Notes: generated by a model not told the origin, from the letters alone. 64,000 nucleotides of DNA from CAYGZA01 sp964354135 (GCA_964354135.1 CAYGZA010000002.1:14324-78323), one strand, 5' to 3'. Numbered from the stretch's first letter, positions 26,329 through 34,489 are shown. Made by a program: numbers and translations.

Positions 26329-26493
26329 CTAGCGCTCCTCGGGCTGGCGAGCCAGAACGTCGGTCGAACTGCGAACGCCGCGACTTCCACGGTTCAAAAC
26401 GTGAGTGCAAATCATCGTCGTTTTCACGTCGCTGTGGCCCAGCAGTTCCTGCACCGTGCGGATGTCGTAGCCGTCGGCCAGCAGGTGCGTGGC
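26329..26493 (-). pseudogene. Tyrosine recombinase (integron-type integrase) C-terminal relic
   Basis: The last 50 or so codons read THLLADGYDIRTVQELLGHS followed by DVKTTMICTHVLNRG, the box II region of integron-type tyrosine integrases. The nucleophile tyrosine expected in MIYTHV is cysteine here (codon TGC at 26409-26407, one transition from TAC), so the fragment is inactive. The frame continues upstream to about 26868 with unrelated residues (AAQYNELVERRFQVL), so the catalytic R/H/R residues of box I are absent. No attachment site was seen. Confidence 0.78.
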
Positions 26494-26731
26494 CTTCGCA
26501 CCCGCAGCGTCGAACACGAGGAAGCCGCCCGCCGCTCCCACCTTCTCACCCCTTGGCGGCGTCTGCTGCTCGGGGGTAAGCTTGCTTTTGGCTGCCTGTT
26601 GCGACAAGACCTGGAAGCGGCGTTCGACAAGTTCGTTGTATTGCGCCGCCGTGGGCTCGTCGCCTGCTCCACGAGTTTGTACAGAGGAAACATTAGCCAT
26701 GCGGTCAGTCTTTTCCATCGTCCCTGATCGA

Positions 26732-27244
26732 CTATTCAACCTTCCGTAACTCATCCGGCGGCTGTCCTGAGGACTTCGTAATGGACATTTCTCCTTTTGA
26801 TTTCTGACGGACCTTCCATTCCTCCGGTTTCTTATGATGAGGCTGGATAGTTTCCTGCCCATCGACAAGACGCGACAACCAGGTCACGGTCCAAACGCCC
26901 TCTGCGGTCTGCCGATACTCGTACTCACACAAAGGGCCCCGAGACTCAATCATCCGTTTTGGGTCATTTCTCGACGGACTCCAACTCTTCCCCTGCCAAG
27001 AGAACCGATCTGCACCCTTGAAGGTAACTTCGGCAATCCCATCCTTCCCGTACTTACAAGTCCACTTCCCAGAAAGACTTGCGGGATTGGACGCCGGCTC
27101 GGCCGCTTTTCCCGCGTCTGCGGGCGCTCCAGGCCCCGAACGGCTTGCGGGATTAGCGGGCTCTTGTGCGGGCTTGCTAGCCGTCCCACACCCGCCGAAA
27201 AGAAACAACGGCAGAAAAGCGATCGTGTAGAAGCCCAATCTCAT
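26732..27244 (-). CDS. Small lipoprotein of unknown function
   Basis: A 170-residue predicted lipoprotein. ATG 27244 has AAGGAGAAT before it, and the leader MRLGFYTIAFLPLFLFGGCG ends in a lipobox cysteine at residue 20. A Pro/Ala/Ser-rich linker follows (about residues 22-58), then a compact beta-rich domain (LSGKWTCKYGKDGIAEVTF, WQGKSWSPSRNDPKRMIES, VWTVTWLSRLVDGQETI). The form resembles small planctomycete lipoproteins with a lipocalin-like test domain, but no family is recognised. It is isolated between the integrase relic and the IS66 relic. Confidence 0.75.
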   Translation of the reverse strand: MRLGFYTIAFLPLFLFGGCGTASKPAQEPANPASRSGPGAPADAGKAAEPASNPASLSGKWTCKYGKDGIAEVTFKGADRFSWQGKSWSPSRNDPKRMIESRGPLCEYEYRQTAEGVWTVTWLSRLVDGQETIQPHHKKPEEWKVRQKSKGEMSITKSSGQPPDELRKVE

Positions 27245-27448
27245 ATCATTCTCCTTTGGTCTTGACTGATACAACGAAAGCCGCAGCCGGCACCGCAGCG
27301 TCCAACAAAGCACGGGGCGTGTCACCAACCACTTCACGAGGCTCTCAACCTTGTTCTTAAGCTTTCAACGTCTACCTTGCGCGATGAAAGACCAAGCCAA
27401 GCAGACTCCAGACGCACCCAACCAGAGCGCCTGTCGCCAGATCTCTCC

Positions 27449-27682
27449 AAAGGGGTCGAACCGACGAACAACGCGGGCGAGCGGTCGCTGCGCCATGCGG
27501 TGATCTGACGGAAGCTCTCGTTTGGCACGCAAAGCGCCAGCGGCAGCCGCTTCGTCGAGACCATACTGACCGTGATCGAGACCTGCCGCCAGCAGGGTCG
27601 CAACGTCTTCTCCTTCCTCACCGCCGCTGTCGAAGCTCATCTCGCCCACCAACCGGCACCTTCATTGCTTTCCGAGGTATGA
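27449..27682 (+). mobile_element. IS66-family transposase C-terminal relic
   Basis: One plus-strand frame reads KGVEPTNNAGERSLRHAVI, a TGA stop at 27506-27508, then RKLSFGTQSASGSRFVETIL and TVIETCRQQGRNVFSFLTAA up to a TGA at 27680. This is the C-terminal end of an IS66 transposase, including its last catalytic glutamate region. The internal TGA replaces the tryptophan normally found in VIWRKLSFGTQ. No upstream transposase sequence, helper orfs or terminal repeats remain, so it is a dead fragment. An overlapping minus-strand frame is a shadow. Confidence 0.82.
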
Positions 27683-27702
27683 ACGCTCGGACCGTCGGGC
27701 CA

Positions 27703-28614
27703 TTACCCTTTCTTCGCGAGTTCTTTCCTTAACAGCTTCTTCAGCTTGGGAATTTCCTCCTCGTAACCGCCGGCCCATTGGTAGACGATGATTCCTTGAC
27801 GCGATATGAGATAGGTGCGCGGAATAGACTGGGAGGCGAACTTGGCGTAGATCGACGCATCTCGATCAGAGGCCATCGGAAAGGTGAATCCGTGGTCCTG
27901 TTGAAAGGCTTTGACACTCTCGGCAGTTTCCTCGCGCCCAACCACGAGCATGGTGAAATGGTCCTCGTTTCGGAACTCGTTCCAAATGGCCTGCAACTGC
28001 GGCAGTTCCTTTTGGCAAGGGCCGCACCAGGTTGCGAAGAAATTCAGGACGATCACCTGCCCTCGCAAATCCGCTGTATGAAACGGCGTTCCGTCAATCC
28101 TTGCCAGGTCGAAGCCTGGAGCAGGGTCGCCAACCCGCGTAAGCGTGCCTGGAAGATTGGTATGGTCCTCGGCGGATATGATCGGCATGAGCAACGCTGC
28201 GGTATGTGGTGCGACGCCCACCCCGAAGACAAATACCCCCACGAGGGATCTCAACAACATTTGCCTGCGTTCTTTTCCGGTTCTCCGCAGAATTGCGCGA
28301 GCCGCATAGGCGATTGACGCAATCAGGCCGACGAGCATGACTACAACCGGCAGAGCAAACAAGACTATGAGCAGCGGCGTCCATTCTTTATTAAAGAATG
28401 CAACCGTTACCGACGCTTGCGTTCCCCAGAACATTGCGATCACCAGAAAGCTCATCAATGCCCTTAGCAGTACTCGCCTGCGTCGGCCCTTGTTCCTGGG
28501 GAAAATCGCATAGATGCCCCAGCCGATCGACGCGCTAAGCGCAGCAAGTCCCGCGATCAGCATCGCCCAATCGGCGTACACAAAGAGACGGAATGCCTGC
28601 TGTGGAGTCATCAT
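27703..28614 (-). CDS. Membrane-anchored TlpA-like thioredoxin
   Basis: A 303-residue protein with four hydrophobic helices (about residues 11-38, 50-73, 79-108, 121-146) followed by a thioredoxin/peroxiredoxin-like domain at 155-300. The redox motif is WCGPC (C197, C200) within VLNFFATWCGPCQKELPQL, and the cis-proline region is SIPRTYLIS. TlpA/ResA-type proteins reduce disulfides in periplasmic partners such as apocytochromes. The membrane part is unlike DsbD, so the electron source is unclear. ATG 28614 and ATG 28611 are adjacent starts, with only a weak ribosome binding site. No cytochrome maturation genes are nearby. Confidence 0.85.
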   Translation of the reverse strand: MMTPQQAFRLFVYADWAMLIAGLAALSASIGWGIYAIFPRNKGRRRRVLLRALMSFLVIAMFWGTQASVTVAFFNKEWTPLLIVLFALPVVVMLVGLIASIAYAARAILRRTGKERRQMLLRSLVGVFVFGVGVAPHTAALLMPIISAEDHTNLPGTLTRVGDPAPGFDLARIDGTPFHTADLRGQVIVLNFFATWCGPCQKELPQLQAIWNEFRNEDHFTMLVVGREETAESVKAFQQDHGFTFPMASDRDASIYAKFASQSIPRTYLISRQGIIVYQWAGGYEEEIPKLKKLLRKELAKKG

Positions 28615-28736
28615 CGAAAGGCAAATTCAATCCTTGCTCTTTCCATGGTGGTGCGATGGGCGACGGGGAACGAAATCGCGACCAACGGCGGGGGCTGCTG
28701 ATGAGCAGTCCAGGACTACGCGTGGCGACGGTTGGG

Positions 28737-29297
28737 CTACTTTAACTTCGTCAACTCCTCGTCAGCGGTCCTCTTGAAAAGCTTACCGAGCGCCCCGACG
28801 AAAAGCGTGAAATCCTGGCTGTCCAGGGCCTCGCCGCACCGCTTTAGCGCCATGAAATCCCGTCGCGCTTCGGCCGTGTCACCTTTCGCCGCTGCGTTGC
28901 GCCCCGCTTGCACTACCTCCCTATACAGGTCCTTCAACCGTGGGACCTGCGACAGGAGCTCGCCATTCTTCGCGGTGCGCTCGCTCTGCGAAAGCGACCT
29001 AAACTGGTCTTCGCTGAGATTCAAGGGCGAGTCGGCCGCGAACAGAGGTCGCGCGCTCCAATCGACTTGAACGAATTGGCTGACCGCGGCGGACTTGTCG
29101 CCGTTCTGCCAGGACGTGAGCACTTGCTGCATCCCGGGTGCCGAACTCGTCGGAGGCTTCGTCGCTTCCGCGGCTGGAGACGCGGTGGGAGCGGCTGGAG
29201 ACGCGGTGGGAACAGGGCGTTCGTTCCGTCCGCAGCCGGCCAGAGCAAAGCCCACGAAGGGCATTGCTGCACAGCACACAACTCTTGCCCAATTCAT
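28737..29297 (-). CDS. Small lipoprotein with duplicated linker
   Basis: A 186-residue predicted lipoprotein. ATG 29297 has GGAGG upstream, and the leader ends in a lipobox (VGFALAGCGRN). The linker contains a perfect 7-residue duplication, PTASPAA twice, from a 21-base tandem repeat. The mature domain is helical (LTSWQNGDKSAAVSQFVQV, RLKDLYREVVQAGRNAAAK, EARRDFMALKRCGEALDS). The function is not recognised; such domains recur in planctomycete lipoproteins of unknown role. It stands alone in a gene-poor region. Confidence 0.72.
   Translation of the reverse strand: MNWARVVCCAAMPFVGFALAGCGRNERPVPTASPAAPTASPAAEATKPPTSSAPGMQQVLTSWQNGDKSAAVSQFVQVDWSARPLFAADSPLNLSEDQFRSLSQSERTAKNGELLSQVPRLKDLYREVVQAGRNAAAKGDTAEARRDFMALKRCGEALDSQDFTLFVGALGKLFKRTADEELTKLK
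29170..29211. repeat. Perfect 21-base tandem duplication
   Basis: A 21-base unit beginning GCGGCTGGAGACG occurs twice without mismatch at 29170-29190 and 29191-29211, inside the lipoprotein gene. It is in frame and duplicates seven linker residues, so it is likely a recent slippage event. Confidence 0.9.
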
Positions 29298-29639
29298 AGA
29301 TTTGGCCTCCTGATTGGGGTCGACGCGAACGACAGTGAACGGCCCGAGATCGGGGCCTCTGCGTACGAGCATAGTGGCTCCTCACCCCGTGTCAAGATAG
29401 CCCCGAGGATACAAGTTTGGCACTCGTGACATCCCCTCGCCGTAGTCGTGCCAGTGCTTGAACGGGTTGTAGATCATCCCCCCGGAGGTCGCTCCCAAGA
29501 CGGCTGACCTGACCATTGCCGGCGTCGATCAGCGTTTCACACAGCCAGGTCCCGCCAAGACTTGCCTCCGACTTGTGAACGCTTGCGGTGTCTGCTGATC
29601 CCCGGCCCCCGATCCCTGGCCCCCGCCATCCGCGGGAGG
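29298..29639. other. Gene-poor stretch, 342 bases
   Basis: Between the duplicated-linker lipoprotein and the membrane protein at 29640 no gene, RNA or repeat was recognised. A minus-strand frame through it lacks a start site and family resemblance. Confidence 0.4.
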
Positions 29640-30905
29640 TCACTTCGCAGGCTTGTCGGCCTTGGCAGCAGGCGGCCCGAAGCCGTAGTCCTTGGGCTTG
29701 GAGCGTGAGGAGTCAATGTCGCCGCCGTTGTCCTCAAGATCCTCGCCGACGGAGTACACCAGCCACCCGACCGGCAGCTTCTTGACCACGAGCGGCTTGC
29801 CGGTGAAGGGATCGGTCGTCGCCTCGGCGGGTAGCCCGAGTTCGGCGAGCTTCGGCACCGTGTCGCTCCCTGGTGCGACGTGGGCCTGGAGGGCATTGAT
29901 CACCCGCAGGCATCGGGCCTGGGCCCGGGTTCGCAACGCGGCATCGCAGGCGGCCTGGAGCGCCGGGAAGACTAGCTTCGCTAAGTTGCAGAAGCGGCTC
30001 TGAAGACCGGCGGCCATCCTCTGCCGGGTTGCGTTGACGTCCGCGTAGGAAAGGGATACGGACTTCAGGGACTCGTCCATAGCCCACAGGTACTTGGACT
30101 CATCGTAATTCCACATCGCCCGGATGGGCCACACGTTGCGGGCGGGGATGGCCGCGTATTGCTGCAACCCGTAGATCCGCTCGGTTTGCATGGCCCAGCG
30201 ATAGCCGTCAAGGTTATCCTGGCGGGCCAGCTCGGCGTCCAGCTCTTTGCGGAGTTCTTTGGAGACAGGCCCGGCCTGGAGCACGTCGTGTGCTGCTTGC
30301 TGAGCCATGCCCTTGCAGGCCACGGCCACAAGATAGCCGACCATCATCGGCTCCCGCTCGAAATGCCGCGTCAGGCGCATGAGCAGGATCGAGTCCCGCA
30401 GGGCTTCTTCGTACTGCTTCTTAGAGAGGAGGTAATACACCCGCACATAGAGCACCCGCGCCACCACGCGATGCTTCGAGGTCCGTTCCATATCGGACGC
30501 CATGGCGGCATAATCGACCTCGCGATCGTACTCCTCGCAAGCGGCCGCCTGTTCCAAGAGCGGCATCACCTTAGGGTAGGCGTCGAAGGCGGCGTTCACG
30601 CTCTTTTGCTCTTCCGCGCTCAGCGGGCGGTCAAAACGGTCCGGCCTGTCCCAGATCGGGCCAAGCTCCTTGAAGATCGCCTCCAGGTCCGACTCCGCCC
30701 GGCGCAGCAACACCGCGGCGTTCTTCTCCGGCGGAATGGGCTTGGCCGCCAGCTCGCTCCAGGAGAGCGGCTCGCCCGCCGCCCGCAAGGCCGCCAGTTG
30801 CGACTCCAGCCGCTGGTCGGTGCTCCAGACCAGATAGGCCAGTACGACAAGAAGAATCGCAACGCCCGCTGCACCCACGATTCCGGTCCACTTGAGGATG
30901 GTCAT
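29640..30905 (-). CDS. Membrane-anchored protein of unknown function, sigma-operon effector
   Basis: A 421-residue protein with one N-terminal membrane helix (KWTGIVGAAGVAILLVVLAY) and a large, mostly helical outer domain. ATG 30905 has GGAAG before it; the upstream extension reads through a mobile-element repeat and is rejected. The C-terminal part has DPFTGKPLVVKKLPVGWLVY and SVGEDLEDNGGDID, a planctomycete motif seen at the end of several exported proteins. It is the third gene behind an ECF sigma factor and its membrane partner on the same strand, separated from them by a 127-base MITE. It may be the envelope protein that the sigma factor regulates, but that is inference. Confidence 0.75.
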   Translation of the reverse strand: MTILKWTGIVGAAGVAILLVVLAYLVWSTDQRLESQLAALRAAGEPLSWSELAAKPIPPEKNAAVLLRRAESDLEAIFKELGPIWDRPDRFDRPLSAEEQKSVNAAFDAYPKVMPLLEQAAACEEYDREVDYAAMASDMERTSKHRVVARVLYVRVYYLLSKKQYEEALRDSILLMRLTRHFEREPMMVGYLVAVACKGMAQQAAHDVLQAGPVSKELRKELDAELARQDNLDGYRWAMQTERIYGLQQYAAIPARNVWPIRAMWNYDESKYLWAMDESLKSVSLSYADVNATRQRMAAGLQSRFCNLAKLVFPALQAACDAALRTRAQARCLRVINALQAHVAPGSDTVPKLAELGLPAEATTDPFTGKPLVVKKLPVGWLVYSVGEDLEDNGGDIDSSRSKPKDYGFGPPAAKADKPAK

Positions 30906-30962
30906 GGGGACTTCCTTCCATTCATACTCGATCGAGACTCTTGGTAACGCAGGGGACTCTTG

Positions 30963-31089
30963 GGAGTGCGGTGATTCATCACCGCTTTTCAGCCGGCCGG
31001 AACAGGCGCCGACACGGCTTCCAGGGCAACTCCTGCATCGCCTTCGGCTCCGAAAACACTTCGAAAGCGGCGATGAATCGCCGCACTCC
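30963..31089. mobile_element. MITE-like inverted-repeat element, 127 bases
   Basis: Two 26-base ends at 30963-30988 and 31064-31089 are inverted copies differing at two positions. Each end is also a palindrome: 8-base arms GCGGTGAT/ATCACCGC on the left and GCGGCGAT/ATCGCCGC on the right. The two differences are paired changes that keep both palindromes intact. The 75-base core carries no gene. It lies between the membrane-partner stop (31095) and the next gene of the sigma operon. No clear target duplication is visible. It could also fold as one long hairpin in the transcript. Confidence 0.8.
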
Positions 31090-31094
31090 AAAAC

Positions 31095-31511
31095 CTACTG
31101 GTTGTGCGTTCGCACGCCGGATGGCCCGAACGGATCGCGCGGCCGGCAAGCTGCCGCCAGGCGCTCGTAGGCCCAGCGTCCGGTTGCCTCGTCGGTCACC
31201 GCGGCGATGTCCGCCGCCAGTTCCGCCGCCTGCTTGGACACCGCAGGCCGACCCATCACCTGTGCCAGTTGCTCACTTCCCCGCTTGGCCACCCAGTAGT
31301 TCAGCAAGATCCCGAGCAGGATCGCCGCAGCCGCAGCCCGCCAGAAAACCCGCTCCCATCGCGGCCTTGAGCCGGCACGCAACTCCCGCGCGACGGCCGC
31401 CAGGACCCGCGGGCGCAACGCCGCGCCGGCCCCGCGAGACGTCACTTGGCCGAGGACCTGCTCCATCTCCTCGTCGTGCGAACCGTTGTTCCTGTCGATT
31501 TCGGGATTCAT
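31095..31511 (-). CDS. Membrane partner (anti-sigma-like) of ECF sigma factor
   Basis: A 138-residue protein with one central membrane helix (VFWRAAAAAILLGILLNYWVA, about residues 55-75). A short cytoplasmic N-terminal part (NGSHDEEMEQVLGQVTSRG) precedes it and a helical outer domain follows. Its ATG overlaps the sigma factor stop by 4 bases, the arrangement typical of an anti-sigma factor that holds its sigma factor at the membrane. No zinc-binding anti-sigma motif (HxxxCxxC) is present, so it may belong to another type. It ends five bases before the 127-base MITE. Confidence 0.7.
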   Translation of the reverse strand: MNPEIDRNNGSHDEEMEQVLGQVTSRGAGAALRPRVLAAVARELRAGSRPRWERVFWRAAAAAILLGILLNYWVAKRGSEQLAQVMGRPAVSKQAAELAADIAAVTDEATGRWAYERLAAACRPRDPFGPSGVRTHNQ

Positions 31512-32038
31512 GACTCTTCCCTCACGAACCAGGCTCGCATCTTTGCCAGTGCGGCACGGTACCGGGTGGCCACAGTGCCCTGGGGCAGGCCGGTCACCTC
31601 TGCGATCTCGCGGAACGTGAGGCCCGCGTAGACCTTCAGTTCGACAATTTCTCGCAGAGGGTCCTCCAGGCGTGCGAGCGCCCCGGCCACCGACTCGGCC
31701 GCCTCCCTGGCCCGGAGGTCCCCGCCGCCAGCCTCGCAGAACAAGTCCTCGGCCCGCGGCGCCCGCTCCTGCCTCGGCGAGCGTCCCTTGCGGCCGGCAA
31801 GTCGGGCGGCCTCGTTCCGTGCGGCGGCAAAGACGTAGGCCACGAGGTTCTCGACGGCCGCCAGCCGGTTGCGCGTGCGGGCCAGGCGGACGAACGTCTC
31901 TTGGAGCATATCGTCAGCGTCTTCCCGGGACCCAAGCCGGACCACCAGGTAGTGGTGGACCCGGTCCGCGCAGGCGTCGTACAGGGCGGCAAACGCTTCC
32001 CGGTCGCCGTGGGCCAATCGCTGGCTCAGACTCTCCAT
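31508..32038 (-). CDS. ECF-family RNA polymerase sigma factor
   Basis: A 176-residue sigma70-family factor. Region 2 is REAFAALYDACADRVHHYLV to DADDMLQETFVRLARTRNR; region 4 is LREIVELKVYAGLTFREIA followed by EVTGLPQGTVATRYRAALAKM, the helix-turn-helix that contacts the -35 element. ATG 32038 has GGAG six bases upstream; GTG 32044 is an alternative. It heads an operon with its overlapping membrane partner and probably a 421-residue membrane protein. It is one of two ECF factors within 2.5 kb, the other pointing the same way. Confidence 0.93.
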   Translation of the reverse strand: MESLSQRLAHGDREAFAALYDACADRVHHYLVVRLGSREDADDMLQETFVRLARTRNRLAAVENLVAYVFAAARNEAARLAGRKGRSPRQERAPRAEDLFCEAGGGDLRAREAAESVAGALARLEDPLREIVELKVYAGLTFREIAEVTGLPQGTVATRYRAALAKMRAWFVREES

Positions 32039-32230
32039 CGCCACTCCGCACGTCGCTGCCGGGGCCCCAGATAAAGACCCACCGACCTGCCCGGTTTATT
32101 GCGGAATCTCTCCGCCTACCCCGAATCGGTGGGCTCGTAAGCTATAGTACCATGATGCCGCTCGGCATTCCCCTGGCCCCTCGTGTTGGGGGAGGACAAG
32201 TCGCAGGAACTGAGATCGAGAGGAGGAGAG

Positions 32231-33055
32231 GTGAAGCAAGGTCCGACCGAGGAGCCGGCGCTCAAGACCGCGGCAATCGCCGTGGTCCTGGCCGCAGGCA
32301 AGGGAACCCGGATGAAATCCGACCTGCCCAAAGTCCTTGTGCCCGTCCGCGGGCGGCCGATGATCCACTACGTAATCGACGCCCTGGCCGGCGCCGGCGT
32401 CGACCGCGCGATCGTCGTGGTCGGCTACCGGGCCGAGGACGTGAAGGCAACCCTCAACGGCCGCGTGCGGATCGAGTTCGCCGTTCAGGCCGAGCAGCTC
32501 GGCACGGGCCATGCCGTGATGTCTGCGCGGGACCTGCTGGCCGATCATCAGGGACCCGTGCTCGTGGTCGCCGGCGATTCGCCGATGATACAAAGCCGGT
32601 CGATCGAGCGGCTGCTGGCTGAGTACGAGCGGCGGCCCGCGGCGTGCATCCTGGGAACGGCCCACAAGGAAGACCCCGCCGGACTCGGCCGGGTCCTCCG
32701 CGACGCCGACGGGCGATTCCTCGGCATCGTCGAAGAGAAAGACGCGACCCCCGACCAACGGCGGATCACGGAAGTCAACATGAGCTACTACGTGTTCCGC
32801 TGCCCGGACCTGCTCGAATCGCTCCGGCACGTCCGCGCCGACAATGCCCAGCGGGAATACTACCTGACCGATTGCCCCGGCGTGCTTCTGAAGGCCGGCA
32901 AGGAGGTGCGGGCCCTGCCGGTGCTCGACCCGATCGAGTCGATGAGCATCAACACGCTCGACGAGCTGGCCGCCGTCGAGGCCGCGATGGAGCAAAGGGC
33001 CGGGCGGCCGGCTATTGCTTCGAGCCGGCCTTCGGACCTGCCGGTTCGGCCTTAA
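32231..33055 (+). CDS. GlmU-like UDP-sugar nucleotidyltransferase without acetyltransferase domain
   Basis: A 274-residue nucleotidyltransferase. Signature residues are VVLAAGKGTRMKSDLPKVLV, FAVQAEQLGTGHAVM, VVAGDSPMI and GRVLRDADGRFLGIVEEKDA, as in the uridylyltransferase half of GlmU. The left-handed beta-helix acetyltransferase domain of GlmU is missing, so it would need a partner to make UDP-GlcNAc, or it may activate another sugar-1-phosphate. GTG 32231 has AGGAGGAG before it. It is divergent from the ECF factor at 32038 and converges on the LolA-like gene, overlapping its 3' end by 44 bases. It may supply precursors to the polysaccharide locus. Confidence 0.85.
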   Translation: MKQGPTEEPALKTAAIAVVLAAGKGTRMKSDLPKVLVPVRGRPMIHYVIDALAGAGVDRAIVVVGYRAEDVKATLNGRVRIEFAVQAEQLGTGHAVMSARDLLADHQGPVLVVAGDSPMIQSRSIERLLAEYERRPAACILGTAHKEDPAGLGRVLRDADGRFLGIVEEKDATPDQRRITEVNMSYYVFRCPDLLESLRHVRADNAQREYYLTDCPGVLLKAGKEVRALPVLDPIESMSINTLDELAAVEAAMEQRAGRPAIASSRPSDLPVRP

Positions 33056-33953
33056 CGGCATAGCCCTCGGGGACTGCGAGCTTGAACAAGCCGGGATCGA
33101 GCGGCGGGTTCCAGGCGAACTGGTCGAAGTCGAGAAACGAGCGGTCCGTCCCACCCTGGCTGAACGCGCCCTCGATGCGAATGCGGACCGGCAAGCCGGT
33201 CTTCCGGTCGACCCAGACCTTCATTTCCTCGCCCGGGCCCAGGTCCTTCGTGCTCGCCTCGATTCCTACAACGTCGATCTTGGTCAGCCGGTAAACATCG
33301 AGCGTGCGGCCGTCTCGTTCCTCTTGGCCGATCCGTTCCGCGTTCTCCGGTTTGACACTGCGGAGTTGCCTGATCGGATCCGCCTTCGTGAACTCCGCCG
33401 CGACCCTATCGTGGATTGTCTCTCTCTTTGCCGTTTTGCGGAAATGGTCGAGCTCCAGCGCCTGCCTGTGCGTGAGATCTCCAACGACAGAAAGAAGGAT
33501 CGGGACCGGCGGTTTCTCCAACTGTTTGACCCCCTGCACTCCCACGATATCTATCCGCAGCTTGTCTCCTTGCACGTACATCTTCTGCGCGATGACCGGC
33601 TGCGTGCCAAGCTTCTGCTTCACGACAAAACTGACCGACTCGGCCTGCTTGACTTTCGCGAGAACGTCGGCAAACGCCGTGCCGGCCCCGCGGCCGCTCA
33701 GAATCAACCATCCGGCCAACACGGCCACCAACGCCACTGCCGCAGCGGCACCGCTGTAGCGAACGATTCGGGACATGAGTTTTATCCTTTTGCGAAGCCG
33801 GACAAGGTCCGGCGAGTTCTCTGGGGACTTTAGGGCCTCGACGGTCGAGGCCACGAGTTGACGCGGCGGCCCGTCGGGGATCGGCGCGTCTCGCAGCGCT
33901 TCAGTCGCTTGATCGAGGAAGTCTGTGGGCCGATGGTCGTCGCGATCGATCAT
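33012..33953 (-). CDS. LolA-like protein with membrane anchor, partner of ECF sigma factor
   Basis: A 313-residue protein. The N-terminal cytoplasmic part (FLDQATEALRDAPIPDGP) is followed by a membrane helix (YSGAAAAVALVAVLAGWLIL). The outer domain, residues about 100-305, is of the LolA/outer-membrane-lipoprotein-sorting type (FADVLAKVKQAESVSFVVK, EMKVWVDRKTGLPVRIRIE, FDQFAWNPPLDPGLFKL). ATG 33953 overlaps the sigma factor stop by 4 bases, so it probably acts as the sigma factor's membrane sensor and anti-sigma partner. This layout, ECF plus LolA-fold partner, recurs in planctomycetes. Confidence 0.8.
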   Translation of the reverse strand: MIDRDDHRPTDFLDQATEALRDAPIPDGPPRQLVASTVEALKSPENSPDLVRLRKRIKLMSRIVRYSGAAAAVALVAVLAGWLILSGRGAGTAFADVLAKVKQAESVSFVVKQKLGTQPVIAQKMYVQGDKLRIDIVGVQGVKQLEKPPVPILLSVVGDLTHRQALELDHFRKTAKRETIHDRVAAEFTKADPIRQLRSVKPENAERIGQEERDGRTLDVYRLTKIDVVGIEASTKDLGPGEEMKVWVDRKTGLPVRIRIEGAFSQGGTDRSFLDFDQFAWNPPLDPGLFKLAVPEGYAVKAEPAGPKAGSKQ

Positions 33954-34489
33954 GGCTGAGCCTCCCGTTTGGCACACTCCGCGCGGGGTGCTGGGCTGTG
34001 TGCCTGCAACCGCTCCCGTAAACCGGATCTTGCCCGGTTCAATAGCACGCCTACGTGGTTCACCGTCACTCCGAGGTGCTTGGCCACCTCGCCGTAACTG
34101 AGGCCTTCCAGGCACGCCAGGCAGAACACTTGCGCCTGCCGAGCATCCAACTCGGCCAACGCAACCCGCAGATGCTCGGCCAATTCCCTGCTCTCCGCAG
34201 CGCGGCTCGGCGCGACGGCCTTTGCATCCACGAGCGGGCGGTCGGCCAGCGTGACGAGCCGGGTCGAGTCGCGGCACCGCTGCCGCAGTCGCTCCAGCGC
34301 CCTGGCGGTCGCCAGCCGCGCTAGCAGCGCCGGCCAATTGCGGATTTCCTCCCTGCGCGACAGCTCCAGGGCCGAGAGAAAGGCATTTTGGAAGCAGTCG
34401 GCCGCGTCGGCCTCGTGGTTTAGCAGACGGCAGACCGTCTTCCAGACGATCGGCCCGTACTGTTCCACCACCTGGGACCAGTCCGTCAT
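33950..34489 (-). CDS. ECF-family RNA polymerase sigma factor
   Basis: A 179-residue sigma70-family factor. Region 2 is PIVWKTVCRLLNHEADAADC and FQNAFLSALEL; region 4 is QAQVFCLACLEGLSYGEVAK followed by HLGVTVNHVGVLLNRARSGL. ATG 34489 is followed by a normal ECF opening (MTDWSQVVEQYGPIVW). It is upstream of, and overlaps, the LolA-like membrane partner. A 7-base inverted repeat (CGGTCAC/GTGACCG) lies 27-57 bases upstream of the start and could be a regulator site. Confidence 0.93.
   Translation of the reverse strand: MTDWSQVVEQYGPIVWKTVCRLLNHEADAADCFQNAFLSALELSRREEIRNWPALLARLATARALERLRQRCRDSTRLVTLADRPLVDAKAVAPSRAAESRELAEHLRVALAELDARQAQVFCLACLEGLSYGEVAKHLGVTVNHVGVLLNRARSGLRERLQAHSPAPRAECAKREAQP

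Noticed and set aside
26494..26868. Upstream extension of the integrase relic frame as an intact 179-residue gene
   Set aside because: The extension has no integrase box I and no other recognised domain, and starts lack a ribosome binding site.
27365..27652. 95-codon minus-strand frame
   Set aside because: It lies opposite the IS66 transposase relic, whose family match on the plus strand is clear.
30906..31091. N-terminal extension of the 421-residue membrane protein
   Set aside because: These codons come from translating the MITE; ATG 30905 with GGAAG and a membrane helix is the better start.
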